Below are positions 1 through 11,100 of a stretch of 64,000 nucleotides of DNA, piece by piece (positions within the stretch are counted from its first letter, which is position 1; the number at the start of each line of letters is the position of its first letter). The stretch spans positions 19,275,501 through 19,339,500 of the forward strand of contig NC_092569.1 in NCBI RefSeq assembly GCF_037975245.1. Reading direction: 5' to 3'. Source of the DNA: Apostichopus japonicus. Its lineage: Eukaryota > Echinodermata > Holothuroidea > Aspidochirotida > Stichopodidae. The notes under the pieces were generated by a model that worked only from the letters and a program-made list of their open reading frames with translations, did not search any database and had not been told where the DNA came from. The position numbers were made by a program, and so were the translations under genes.

Positions 1-669
1 TGGTGACTGGTTTTCATATATGCTCTGCTTAAACTTTCCCCTCTGTTTCATAAGATCATCTCATTCAACAGATGATATTTTTAAAGAGCTCTAAAATTTC
101 ATATTAGGATCAACTCTTGCTTGATATATGCAGTATCATATTGTAGCTAGCTTTGATAACATGGTGTTTAAGTACTGGTAGGTACCTTGTGATGTGCAAA
201 GTGTTCTAGATGACTATGGGAGGGGGGGGGGGACTCGGAGGGAGGGAGGTGGGAGGGACGATGTTTAACGATACATGTTTCATATACTAAGTTTACAGTT
301 CTTTAAATGTGTATTTTACTATATGCTGGTCACAATGGCGATAAGCAGCTTTCAGTGCCTAATAGCATGTTAACTTTTTTTACTTTGGGGTCAGCAAATT
401 TGTATTAATATTCATCTCTTCTGGAATAAGGGAAGGGGTGGGGGTGTGACAGGGGGAGGAAATGGTGTTAGAAAGTCGGATTTAAAAATAATGTTGAATT
501 TGAGGGATACTGTCTCAGGTCTTTCATTGAAATGGTAGGTCATAGAGTTCTATATATGGTTAATGTTCATAATAATGTGAGCTATATTACAGTTGATATA
601 CCCTGTTCATGGTTACATTATCATTCATTGATTTAATCTCTTTCTCACATTTCTCATCCTCCGACGTAG
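1..669 (+). other. Intron sequence upstream of the SMAP-like last exon
   Basis: No coding segment is visible. The stretch ends in a pyrimidine-containing tract and an AG at 668-669, which is the acceptor of the exon that follows. It contains G-rich homopolymer runs near 222-232 and 435-460. I infer that it is the last intron of the gene whose final exon starts at 670. Confidence 0.6.
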
Positions 670-921
670 GTTCAAGCTCAAATGCAGAATATGAGGATAG
701 GTGGCAATCCAGGCATGACTGCTCAAATGACTATGAACGGACAGAATCCTCAGCAAATGCAGCAGCCTCCTCAACAACAGCAACAACAACCTGCACAAGC
801 TGCGTGGAATAGTGGGATGTATCCCACAATGCAACAGGCCCAAGGGGTACCGGTGCAAGGCAACATGGGGTGGAATGGCAATATGGCTGGACAGACTCTC
901 AGTACACAGTTGTGGAAATGA
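670..921 (+). CDS. SMAP: SMAP1/SMAP2-like ArfGAP, last coding exon (C-terminus)
   Basis: The exon starts after the AG at 668-669, is read in phase 0 beginning V-Q-A-Q-M, and stops at TGA 919-921, giving 83 residues. It is rich in Met, Gln, Asn and Gly, with a polyglutamine run in the middle. It ends in GQTLSTQLWK, which closely resembles the terminal NQTLSPQMWK that I recall for stromal membrane-associated proteins. SMAPs are GTPase-activating proteins for Arf1/Arf6 that bind clathrin during vesicle trafficking. Their catalytic zinc-finger ArfGAP domain and clathrin box would lie upstream of this window. Only the low-complexity tail is visible, so the call rests on the terminal motif and composition. 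SMAP1 and SMAP2 cannot be told apart here. Confidence 0.72.
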   Translation, partial: VQAQMQNMRIGGNPGMTAQMTMNGQNPQQMQQPPQQQQQQPAQAAWNSGMYPTMQQAQGVPVQGNMGWNGNMAGQTLSTQLWK

Positions 922-2941
922 TGACGAGTCTATTAAACAGTTAAAACGTCTATGTAATATTTTAGGCTGCTTCCCATAATCCCACCCCTTATCAGAGAGG
1001 TTGACCTTTGACCTCCCCATCGTTTCTTTTTTTCTTGTGTGGAAGCCCTTTGTGGAAATCCTTACCATTCTTAAGCAGCTAGCGAAATAATGAAAGTGCG
1101 AAGCTGTGAAAAATGAGGATGTTACATATATATAACTTCCAAACTATGTATCATATGCCCTTTTGCTATTGATGTGCACTGCTTGGTGCAAGAAACGTTT
1201 AAATGTCTGTATTAGGGGGAAAATACTTATATAATTTATTTCAGCATGAATTCTAATCATAGTGGGAAATGTGGGGAAAATTTCGAAATTTTGTGATTCT
1301 CTATTTTTTTTTTTTGGGGGGGGGGGTTGGGGCAATGGATTTCAAATGAGGTCACAATTTTTTGATTTTTTGTTTTAAATCAACAGTTCAAATAATCTGG
1401 TCTTAATGGAGCTGATAACAAGTTAATTTTGAGAAATTTAGATTTAGAGAATTTACCAAGTTTTCATGAACATGCTGTCAATTTCTTACATATTTGGGAA
1501 GCACATAATATAACCTGAAGAGGGAGTGAAACTAGTATATTCAGGAATCGATGTTACAGGGTTTATAGTCCGATTTCTGCTCAATTACTGTAAGCAGCTG
1601 TTGGTGCATTGCAAAGTAAACATTATCCACTTCATTTAAGACTGGAATTGAAGAGTATATTGGTTGTATTATTGTCACTACATATATTTATGGCAAACTT
1701 CAGAAAGCCATATGACCTCGTCCGATAAATATCTGTCTCGTCATAACCCTGCAGCCTGACGGTCAAGGGCAAAGACCTGTCCAGAGTAAGATGTACACTG
1801 TCCAGTTGTAGCATCATTTCCACATAGGCAGTAACATGAGATAGAAGATGTAAATAGTTTTCATGAAAAGTGAGAAGGTTAATTATACAAGCTGTTTGAG
1901 CCTCTTTTGTTAAGCAGAGGATTTATTCTGATCAATGCAGTCAAGTGATGGGAATGAGAAAAAAGGTGAAAGAGGATGGGAATCGATAGGGAAGCAGTCT
2001 AGATATGGAAAAATGATGTCAACCATTAGAACATTTAATCAGCTGTTTCCAGAAATGTTGTTGCTGCTTGGTATACTATCTCAGCTTTTCATGTTTTGCT
2101 CCTTCTTTTTTGGGGGTGGGGGAGGGGAAGGGGAAGGTGAGGAAAATGGGGGAGGAGGGTGTATGCAACCCAATGCATTAGCAGGTTTTTTTTTTTTATA
2201 GTGAACTTAGGAAGTTCTGCAACTTTTTCTGGCCTGTCTTTTGGTTGCATTATTATGATTTCTTGAATCAACCATCTCGTAATTTCATGTCCTAATTCTC
2301 AGAGTGTCCGTGGTGTGTAAAAAAATGATCATAACAATGGCAGAATGTATAGAACATTGTTGTGTAACTAGTTATTTAGTTATTGTAAAGTTTATTAATT
2401 TAAGTGACAGTTTAAAGACAAAAAAAAAAGGAAAAAATTAGAATAGAATAGATATCTTTGGTTAATCTCACTCGATTCGAAAACTAGGGTATTTTTTCGT
2501 CTTTCATTCAATGGACATCTTAAAATCTTTAATTTCCAAAGAGTACAATCTGTCTACAAAAACTGAGGGGAAAATAGTGTTACAATATCTAACCAAAGGA
2601 ATACACAATGATATTGTTAAACTTTATTTGAGATACCGATCTGTTGTGCAAGAAGTACCTGTCATGGTCTGATCAATAGACTTAAGATAACAGAGTTGAG
2701 TAGTCTAAGAAAGTTGTCACAATTTTCATGTAAATTATCAAGTAGATGTGATGTCACTGGTGTAGGTAGCACTATGCCACTAGTTAGCTCGTTACCGTGG
2801 TGATATAAACCAACACCGTGTCATCCTATCAATAATTTTGATTGTTACTACCTATTAGTTTTGAATAATAACCCCAGGTTTTGTGCACACATTTGCACAC
2901 TATAAATATCAGTTTATCCTAACAACGATATAACCCATAGG

Positions 2942-2944
<3 letters not shown>

Positions 2945-2989
<45 letters not shown>
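2945..2989. repeat. (TA)n microsatellite
   Basis: About 22 TA dinucleotides in an uninterrupted run downstream of the SMAP-like gene. Confidence 0.95.
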
Positions 2990-2991
<2 letters not shown>

Positions 2992-3069
2992 AAGCCATTT
3001 CTGTCTTTAGTGGTGTTAATACACACTGTGTAGTCTATGATATGATATTCACTGCTTTGAATGATTATC

Positions 3070-3197
3070 AAAGATCTGATTAGATTAGATTATATTATTC
3101 TGATCTGATTAGATTAGATTATAGATCTGATCTGATTAGATTATAGATCTGATCTGATTAGATTAGATTATAGATCTGATCTGATTAGATTAGATTG
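3070..3197. repeat. GATCTGATTAGATT minisatellite
   Basis: Tandem units are built from GATCTGATCTGATTAGATTA followed by GATTATA, about 27-35 bp each and four to five units long. They vary by the number of internal GATCT and TTAGA steps, which is typical of replication slippage. Confidence 0.85.
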
Positions 3198-5434
3198 TGA
3201 AGTGCTCGTATGCACTGATTTTTCAATAATATCTACAAAAACTTGTCTCCCTGGCACCCACTTTCAAGAAATTCTTTTGTCAGTGGCTCCGTAAGTAGAT
3301 ATTGCCACTGACAGTATGATTTGATAAGTCAAACAGGAACCACAAAAATAATGAGGTAACCATTATTATTTTGTTGATTTATTTGTTTTTGGTTTAGTTT
3401 GAATCTAATGTTCTCTTTATCTGACCAAAGGGATTGTCTGAGAAATTACCATACAGTATTTTTGATGGACAAACAAACATTTCCCTGTATATATAGTTGT
3501 ATTTGATTTAAATTTGACTGTAGATTGAATTAGTTTTAAGTTGTATCTTTAACAGAACAACCAAAAGTTAAAGAGTTTGATATTTTTCCAAAAGTTAAGG
3601 ATTATCTTTGTTGTAAAATTTCACAATCCACTTTGATCATATCATGTGTGTCCTCCTTGTATCAAGATGCCCTCACTTTTTAAGTGTTAAACTGTCTGCT
3701 CTTTATATAGTCCAAAGATGTTTGTTCAAGGATTGGAAACTTTTACAAACTTCACTTGATTCGAATAAGTGACTTTGGTGGATAATATGAGTTCTTATTG
3801 GACTGGCCTAAAACGAGGGGGGGGGTGAAGGGGCTGTCTCTTTGGTCCAAAGTCCAGCATTTTCTTTTCAGTTTCAAATTGTTGTTGGAAACTGTACAAT
3901 ATACCAACATGTATGTAGTGGCAAATTAAAGTATTAATTGTCATGTATCTTTTTTTTTCAATTTAATTTATTTGTTTTTTCAATCGTGTTATACTGTTGC
4001 AAACACTGGATACTATAGGTTATGACAGTCTTACAATAAGTAAGCAAATCTTATCCGCAAAGCAAGCTTTTGTTTATAATCGAGCGAATAAGCTACATAT
4101 TCACAAATAATTTTCTTGAAAGTTGCGACCCTTTGAGATTGAATAATATCCAATCTACTGTAGTGGACTGTTCATATCATGCAGACTGTACTATTAACAA
4201 TGACTGTTGCTAGTTACCAGAATGAACAATTGAAACTCTATATTAAAGATTATCAGTAGTTAACCTAAATAGTAACCTTGGAAGTTATGTTTCAAACACT
4301 GTCAAGTTTGTCCCGAGGTTCTAGTTACCCTTCCAAATGCTTTAGGAGGGTTGAATTTAGTGATCAAGTACAATTTTCTGAAGGAGGCACCTTAACAGAA
4401 GTTTTTAAGTTTGACCATATCTAATGAAGTTTTGTTCTCATTGAGGTAAAATGCTATGATGGAAGCAAGAGTGAAAAGTGCCATCATAAGTGATTCTGGT
4501 TTGGTATTTTCCTTTTTTCGTATGGGCGTGTTTGTTTGTGCATATTTAAGGAAAAGAGACAACTTTTCATCAGATCCCAAGGTTTTCATGAAACCTGACC
4601 AGCAGAGTTCACCCTTATCGTACCAAGATCAAACCATTTGTTATGGCGCGGTCCACTCCATGTGTGACCAAAGACGGCAGTAGTTCGGACAACAATTTGA
4701 TGTCGCTCCCATTAATGGATTCATAGATAGCTAGTATTATTATTACCAATATGTATCATTAAGAAGCTAATGCTTACATTTATTCTAAATAAACAAAAAA
4801 CAAAAAAAAATTAGGTGGGAAGTCACATAGAATAATTTGCTCAATAATTTGTTTGTTAATTTGTCATACCTGTGACAATTATTTGCCTCAAGTTGAGATG
4901 AGAGGTAAAATAATTTGAGGTTTCACTTCTTTCACAGCGGGGGGAATGGTAACTATAAGGTTTGATGTATTTACCTCTAAAGTATGTACCAAGATAGTCA
5001 GAGATGGTCATCGTGAAGGAAAGATTGATTTTATCTTCTCTATAGGAAAGTTAAAACCATGAGATAAGTACAGTCATAAGTATTTACTAACATCTTTCTC
5101 ATCCTTTGCTTCTGTCCAGATATTTACGTATTCCTTTGTAAAAACTCAGTGCTTCAAGTCGGTGTATAACAAGTAACAAAAATTCAAGCAATGCAGCATC
5201 GTTTGACAGCAGGTAGCAAAAAACATCTGTCCAAGTCCAATTGTATCATAATAAATCATATGGCCTACAGCAGGCTTTTATAAATAACCAGCAAAGAAAT
5301 TAATGTTTTTATCTGTAATATCTCATACCAAATTATCAAACTAGAAGCCACTTTTTGCATCTCGTGTTGTGATTAAAAAATAACCTATTTAGACAGTGTT
5401 GATGTATGTTATGATTCATCCAGTTGTAGTATAA

Positions 5435-5504
5435 TGAATGAAATTATAAATCAAATACTGGACTGACCTAGGTCAGTCCAGTATTTGATTTATAATTTCA
5501 TTCA
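5435..5504. repeat. Perfect 70-bp palindrome (two 35-bp arms, no spacer)
   Basis: Bases 5435-5469 are the exact reverse complement of 5470-5504, and the centre is CCTAGG. The flanks TATTTAGACAGTGTT (about 5388-5402) and TATTTTGACAGTGTT (about 5506-5520) form a near-perfect direct repeat. The structure could extrude a cruciform. No coding role is evident. Confidence 0.93.
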
Positions 5505-8003
5505 CTATTTTGACAGTGTTAGAATGGGTGCTAAAAACGATGACTCGGCCATTCGTACAATTGCACAAGGTGACGATTTAGTTTGTGGGATTATGATGGG
5601 TGAACACTATAGAGGTGGAGTGCTGGAAACCATCTTCCAAAATACCCTAACCCCCCCCCCCCCCCCCAATCCTCTCTCATTTTAAGAATGCAACCAAATT
5701 AAATACTTTGTTTTTCTCTGATGGTCCTTTCTTGCTGTTACGACTATTATGACATCACAATCCCACCTCATTTTGTTCCCTTGTCACCACCTCCGAGATG
5801 ATGGTATGCCATTGCTTAGAACTCTACCATCTGGTAGAGTCTTACCGGGTATCAACTGTATTAACCTACGTGCATTAAAATCAACCCTGCAAACTGTCAT
5901 CTAGCTATCGATCAAAATGGTGATTATATCAGAAATTCAATGGTTGCGGATCACAATACAGCATGCTTTTACTTTAATCCATACATATCATGATTTACAA
6001 TTATAAGTTACATTTGAAAACCAGCTAGCCGCCATCACTAGTCTTTGTGTGTTACGCATTCCAGGGAGTCTTAGACATACTATTTAAGATGTTTATTGGA
6101 GATATAGATATGTCTTAGGATGAGAGATTATTAATTTCAATTGCATTAAGTTTCTTTCTTTTTACCACCTTTCTTTTCGTTTCTTGTCACATTAAATTTC
6201 CTCTTAACACTGTCGATGTTCAAGACTTGTAAGAATTGTTAATATTTAATGTTTTAATTTTATGGCCGCTCATTCATAAATTTGTTTCAGTATATACAGA
6301 CTTCCTGTAAGATCATTATTCTTCTTCTGGTGGTCTCTTTTTTTATTAGTCTTATTCTATGATTTTTTTCTTTTCTTTGTGATCTGAAGATATAAGTAAG
6401 ATTGACAAGGCCAAATATATTTATGTTAACAAATAATTGGGAAATAAAGACAAAGAAGACAAAAAATAATAATCTTATAATCTTTTCTTTTCATATTTCC
6501 ATGATATTTAACTCTTGATTATTTATACCATTTTGTCAAGACTATTGTCATAGTAAATCATTCTAATGGGGGGGGGGGGGGCATCAAAATGTGCCAGCTT
6601 CACAATTCTGCAGGTATTTGGGTAATACTGGGATTTGCAAACTCAACATGACTTGGAAAAGTTATCATTTAGTTGTTATCGTATGGACACCAGATCTTTC
6701 ACTTGCATTACAACAAGAATATTAAAATCTCAAACCGAGATATTCCAGACTCCTTTGGCAATTCCATGCATCACTAAGACGTCTGTCCCATTGATTGAGA
6801 TATTTGGACTTTTTTGGGGGAAGGGGGGGGGGTGGGCGGCGGCTTTGATACCCTATCAAGCATCACATACTACAGAACCAAAATACACCATATGAAAATG
6901 TGCATACAGTTACTGGAATTTCTTTGAAAAACCTGACCATAAAGGTTGTGGTACACCATATATGAAACCTCCCATGTCAAGTCAATCGAGTCCTCCCTCT
7001 ACCGCCCCCCTCCCCTCCTTCTTATGTTCATTCTTCCACCACATGACAACATATTTGCAAAACAAATCTTGGTCAGTCAGTTTGAGCAGTGGTTCTCTTT
7101 AGCAAATGAGGGATTCATTTCCCAAACTCTCCCCCCTCTTTTCCCACAACTCATTCTCTGCTCATCAATTGATGCTTTCATGATTATAAAGCCCTGAGGA
7201 TATGACAATCTTCCTAAGAGGATGATAATGTCTCATACAAAGCTTTAGAATCCACAGAAATTACGATCCATTATCTATGTATGAGCTGCTTGCATCTGCC
7301 TACATAGGTAGATACCCCCTCCCCCAATCGCTTTGATACAACAAACTATTTTATAACCAGCAAACAAACAATTGAGAACAGCAGTATGAGTATTCGAATA
7401 GAAGTCACTGCACGTGGTACAAGACCTTAACCACGAGTACTCAACCTTGGACTAGAATCCACCCTAGATATCCAAAATGCCCCTAATGAAGGGACTGAGT
7501 ACAAATCCATCAGCACGAGTTCAAGTACATCAGGCAACTATGCTAGAATATGAGTTTCAATACAGCCTCCCCATTGGTCGAATCAGCTGACGACAAATCA
7601 CCTGACCTAAATGACATGTTACAGTGCTCAGTACCACTTACAGAAAGATAAACAAAGATGACATACAAAGCTCTGACTAAACTCTTTACTCTGCTCCTCC
7701 GAACCCCTCTGCTGATGTGATTGGCCATTCTGATGCAATGCTACCGTTTTATCCACCCCTGCCTCTCAACAGAAATTATCCTTAACTTCTGAAACAGTTT
7801 TTTCATCAACTGATGATACCTTCTCTTCCGAGAGGTGACATTGCCTTCCTCGCAGAATAATTCGGCACTTGTGAGAGATCACCACTATTCATTCTAGGAC
7901 CACTAAATGTCCTTTGACGACAGTTTTACTTCCCGTTGGAACTGACTCCCTATGTCATTAAAGTTTGGCAATGGAAGACCATAGCTGGGACGAGGGTCAG
8001 AGG

Positions 8004-8117
8004 TCATGTTACTTTCACACCCTGCATCTGAGTTATCCGGTTCATCATGATTTTCTTCTGTGTCTTTTCTTCCTCTTTGAACGCCTCCTTATTCGCTTTC
8101 TTCTCTATCCGCCTCAT
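8004..8117 (-). CDS. LTV1: LTV1 exon 10 (last coding exon, stop TGA)
   Basis: The acceptor AG is at 8119-8118 and the frame is phase 0. The exon encodes MRRIEKKANKEAFKEEEK and a basic tail ending KVT, with stop TGA at 8006-8004. It corresponds to the ERRVEKKANKLAFKLEKRRQ tail of human LTV1 and is probably a basic, RNA- or ribosome-contacting helix. Confidence 0.93.
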   Translation of the reverse strand: MRRIEKKANKEAFKEEEKTQKKIMMNRITQMQGVKVT

Positions 8118-11100
8118 CTATGGATAAGAAAGGCAGTTCATGAAGTTGTCATGTGACGAAATTACTCGCTGCGGCTAGTACGACTAACGACGTTCTCACC
8201 AAGAATGCCATACATACAGCAGTGCTGCTAATGTAAGGAAATCAACTAGCTGGTCAGTAACCTACATAAACTTATGACCTCAAAGAAAGATAAATGCATA
8301 CCGCAAAGGGGATTTTAGTTAAGAAAAAAACTTAAAATTCCCTGTCCATGTTCCCATCTCAGACCAAATTAAAAATCCACATATACCACCAACAACTTCA
8401 AAGGATCTTGGATGTGACATAATCATATCTGAACATTTAAAAAAGAAGTTACCAGCCAACCATGACATGACAACAGCCTGAGACATCACAACACAAACCC
8501 TCTGAGTTGTATTTATTTAGTCACAAAATAATAATAATCATAATAATAAGTAATATTTATATAGCGCATAATCAGCAAAGCTGCTCAAAGCGCTTTACAA
8601 ATATAAAACCTAAAAACAAATAGTAACAAAAACCAAAATATTAAATATATAGAACCAATAAGGCAAAAACTGTAAAAGCCAAAAGCAACAATATAAAAGT
8701 CACCCGTGCTAAACGATACTAAAAAATTAAAATTATATCAAAAAAAAAGCCCAAAACCCTATAGTCCAAAACAAATTCAGAAGTAAGTAAATAGTAAAAT
8801 AGATTAAATCGTAGTCAATGTTTAAATATAAATAAGTATGAGAAACTATAGTACAGTAAGACAATTATTGTAAAAGCCTAAAACAGATAGTAATAAACAC
8901 CCAATACTAAACCATAAATGAAATGGTGACAAGTGAATGATTTAAGTGTCTCTACCAAGCACAATTTTTTCCCCTTCAAAATTAACTCAAAGACTGCTTT
9001 AGAACCTGGCAGTAAACCTAACAGTCTAGAACTATTAACAGATTCATTTCTTTCATCATCCTAACTAGTGATTTCTTCCTACCTTCCTCTCGATTTTGAT
9101 TGCTTGTTTTCTGTCCTTCCTCTCCTCGACACTCTCCTTTTGTCCTTTCTTCCTATGAGGTAACACCAGAGGTAGCCTGTACTCCTCGAGTTCCTGCCTC
9201 TCTAACTGTTTCTTGGTAGGCCCTGGAGCAGGTAACACCCCTAATGGCATACCGGTCTTTGATGATAACCTGATGGTACCATCCTAGTATGAAAAGAATT
9301 GCCTAAAACTCAGTAACAACTTCTAAGTTAACCGGCAAACACCGGACACTTTCTCTTGTATAATTGTTACTGCATACAGTGCCAACCGGAGTATATCAAA
9401 AGTTGCAGATTTTACTTCATTATTTGGTATAAAAGTTACCTACTCTGGACAAATGTCTTAAATTGAAATTGGACTGAAGTATCACCAAGGCATTACAAAA
9501 ATCTAAAAAATCAAGTCAAGGGGTTGCCCTGCATGAAACCTTAGTTATCTGAACCAGTGTTGGCATTAGGATGTGCGATTGCGGGATTCCTGCAATTTAT
9601 CTAGCGGATCCCGCAAATGTACTTTCTCTTGGGGGGAATTTCCCGCAAAAATTTCTAGTACTACCTGTAACTTGTACCAATACTGCAGTTACAACACTTG
9701 CCAACAACAAGCCTGATATTATAAACTTTTGTTGATTTTTGTAATCTTTCATAAAGAATAAAACTGGCCTCTTTAGTGCAGCACCACACAGTGTGTATTG
9801 GTCACAATGGTTGACCATGTGTACTGCACTGTATGTACGCTAAATCTCAGTACAGGAATATGTACATATCTAACTACTAACACCATGAAATCCTACCCCC
9901 CCCCCAAAAAAAATGTGATGAGAAAGTGAAATAGTAATGAGAAGACAGATGAGCCAGAGAGAAGAGGCTGGGGGTGGGGTTAATTGCACTGTTCTCAAGA
10001 GTTCACGACTAGCTACAATTTTACGATTTACATCAGATTCTTCATAGAGGGCTCACCTGCACTTTGTCGGGTTTCTTCTTTCTGGGCCCGTCGTCTATGA
10101 TCTTGGGGTGATTGTACAAGTTAGAATACGTGCTGAGGATCGACTCGCAGTCCCATTTTTCCTTCCTGCTTTCTTCAATTTCGATTCGATCTTTCTCCAA
10201 ATCGTCGCTGGAATCGTCTCCATCTTCAGATTGTCTGTCCTTTCGATTAACCTCATCCGCTTCAGCTTTCTCTAAGACTCTGAATGAGAATATATCAAAA
10301 CACAGAAAATTTAAGGGAAAAAGTTTTAAAAATTCCTGAGAAGAGAAGCAACTCTGTATAACATTTTAAACTTTTAAAGGAGAAATGGGATGTGGCATCA
10401 ACACTTGTGTGTTTGGTTGAGAGATAAACTAACTTTCCTCCAATCACATTCTTTGTTTCAAAATTTACAAACACTAAGATCATTTCTATATAAAACACAA
10501 TTTTCTCTGAATGAAAATTTCATTAGTGTATAACAGTGGCGTAGGAAGGTACTTTTGAGTGGGGAGGCTGAAGACTGATGGCCGGCCTGGGGGAGGGGTC
10601 TAACTGTAGTTACCAGGTGGCCTCAGATGCAATTTGGTGCAATATAGCACACTTCACACTTTATCATTTATTGAGAAATGAAAAAGGGGTTTTCTGACTT
10701 GCGAAGTGGGGGACGGAATGATACTTCCGCCCCCCCTATATTTTTCACTGGGGGGCTGGCGCCCCCCAGCCCCCCGGTTCCTACGCCCTTGGTGTATAAC
10801 ATACTTGGTCCATTCTATAACAAAATTCTCATTGCCCAGGCACATTTTCATATAATCATCAAACACATGAAAAAATGTATCAATGGCAATCCTCAAAGTT
10901 TCTGAATATTTTATCATCTTTCATCTTTTATCATCTTTCATTAGAAATGAACGTTGAATGGATATGCTAATGAGCAACGCTTTTCGTGGGTTTTCTTTAT
11001 TTATGACTTTTCAATTCATTATTTGAATTACTAGAATTTCACAAGTTTTAGCCACTTGGCCATCCAAGTGTTTAAAAATATCTACTGGCTAACATCAAGT

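Larger units (their letters stand above)
922..8003. other. SMAP 3'UTR and intergenic DNA up to the LTV1 stop
   Basis: No convincing coding segment is seen on either strand, and the short open frames have no recognisable motif. The proximal part is probably 3'UTR of the SMAP-like gene. AATAAA hexamers occur at 4788-4793 and near 6443, but none can be assigned with confidence. The region holds the microsatellites and the palindrome listed separately. The low-coordinate end must contain the LTV1 3'UTR, but I found no clear polyadenylation hexamer for it. Confidence 0.5.

Noticed and set aside
625..1068. 147-codon minus-strand frame opposite the SMAP-like exon
   Set aside because: It is the antisense shadow of the Gln-rich exon, giving Leu/Ser runs, with no motif of its own.
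9258..9268. Downstream AG as acceptor for LTV1 exon 9
   Set aside because: It would drop the conserved Ile-Arg before LSSKTG and break the phase-0 join from exon 8.
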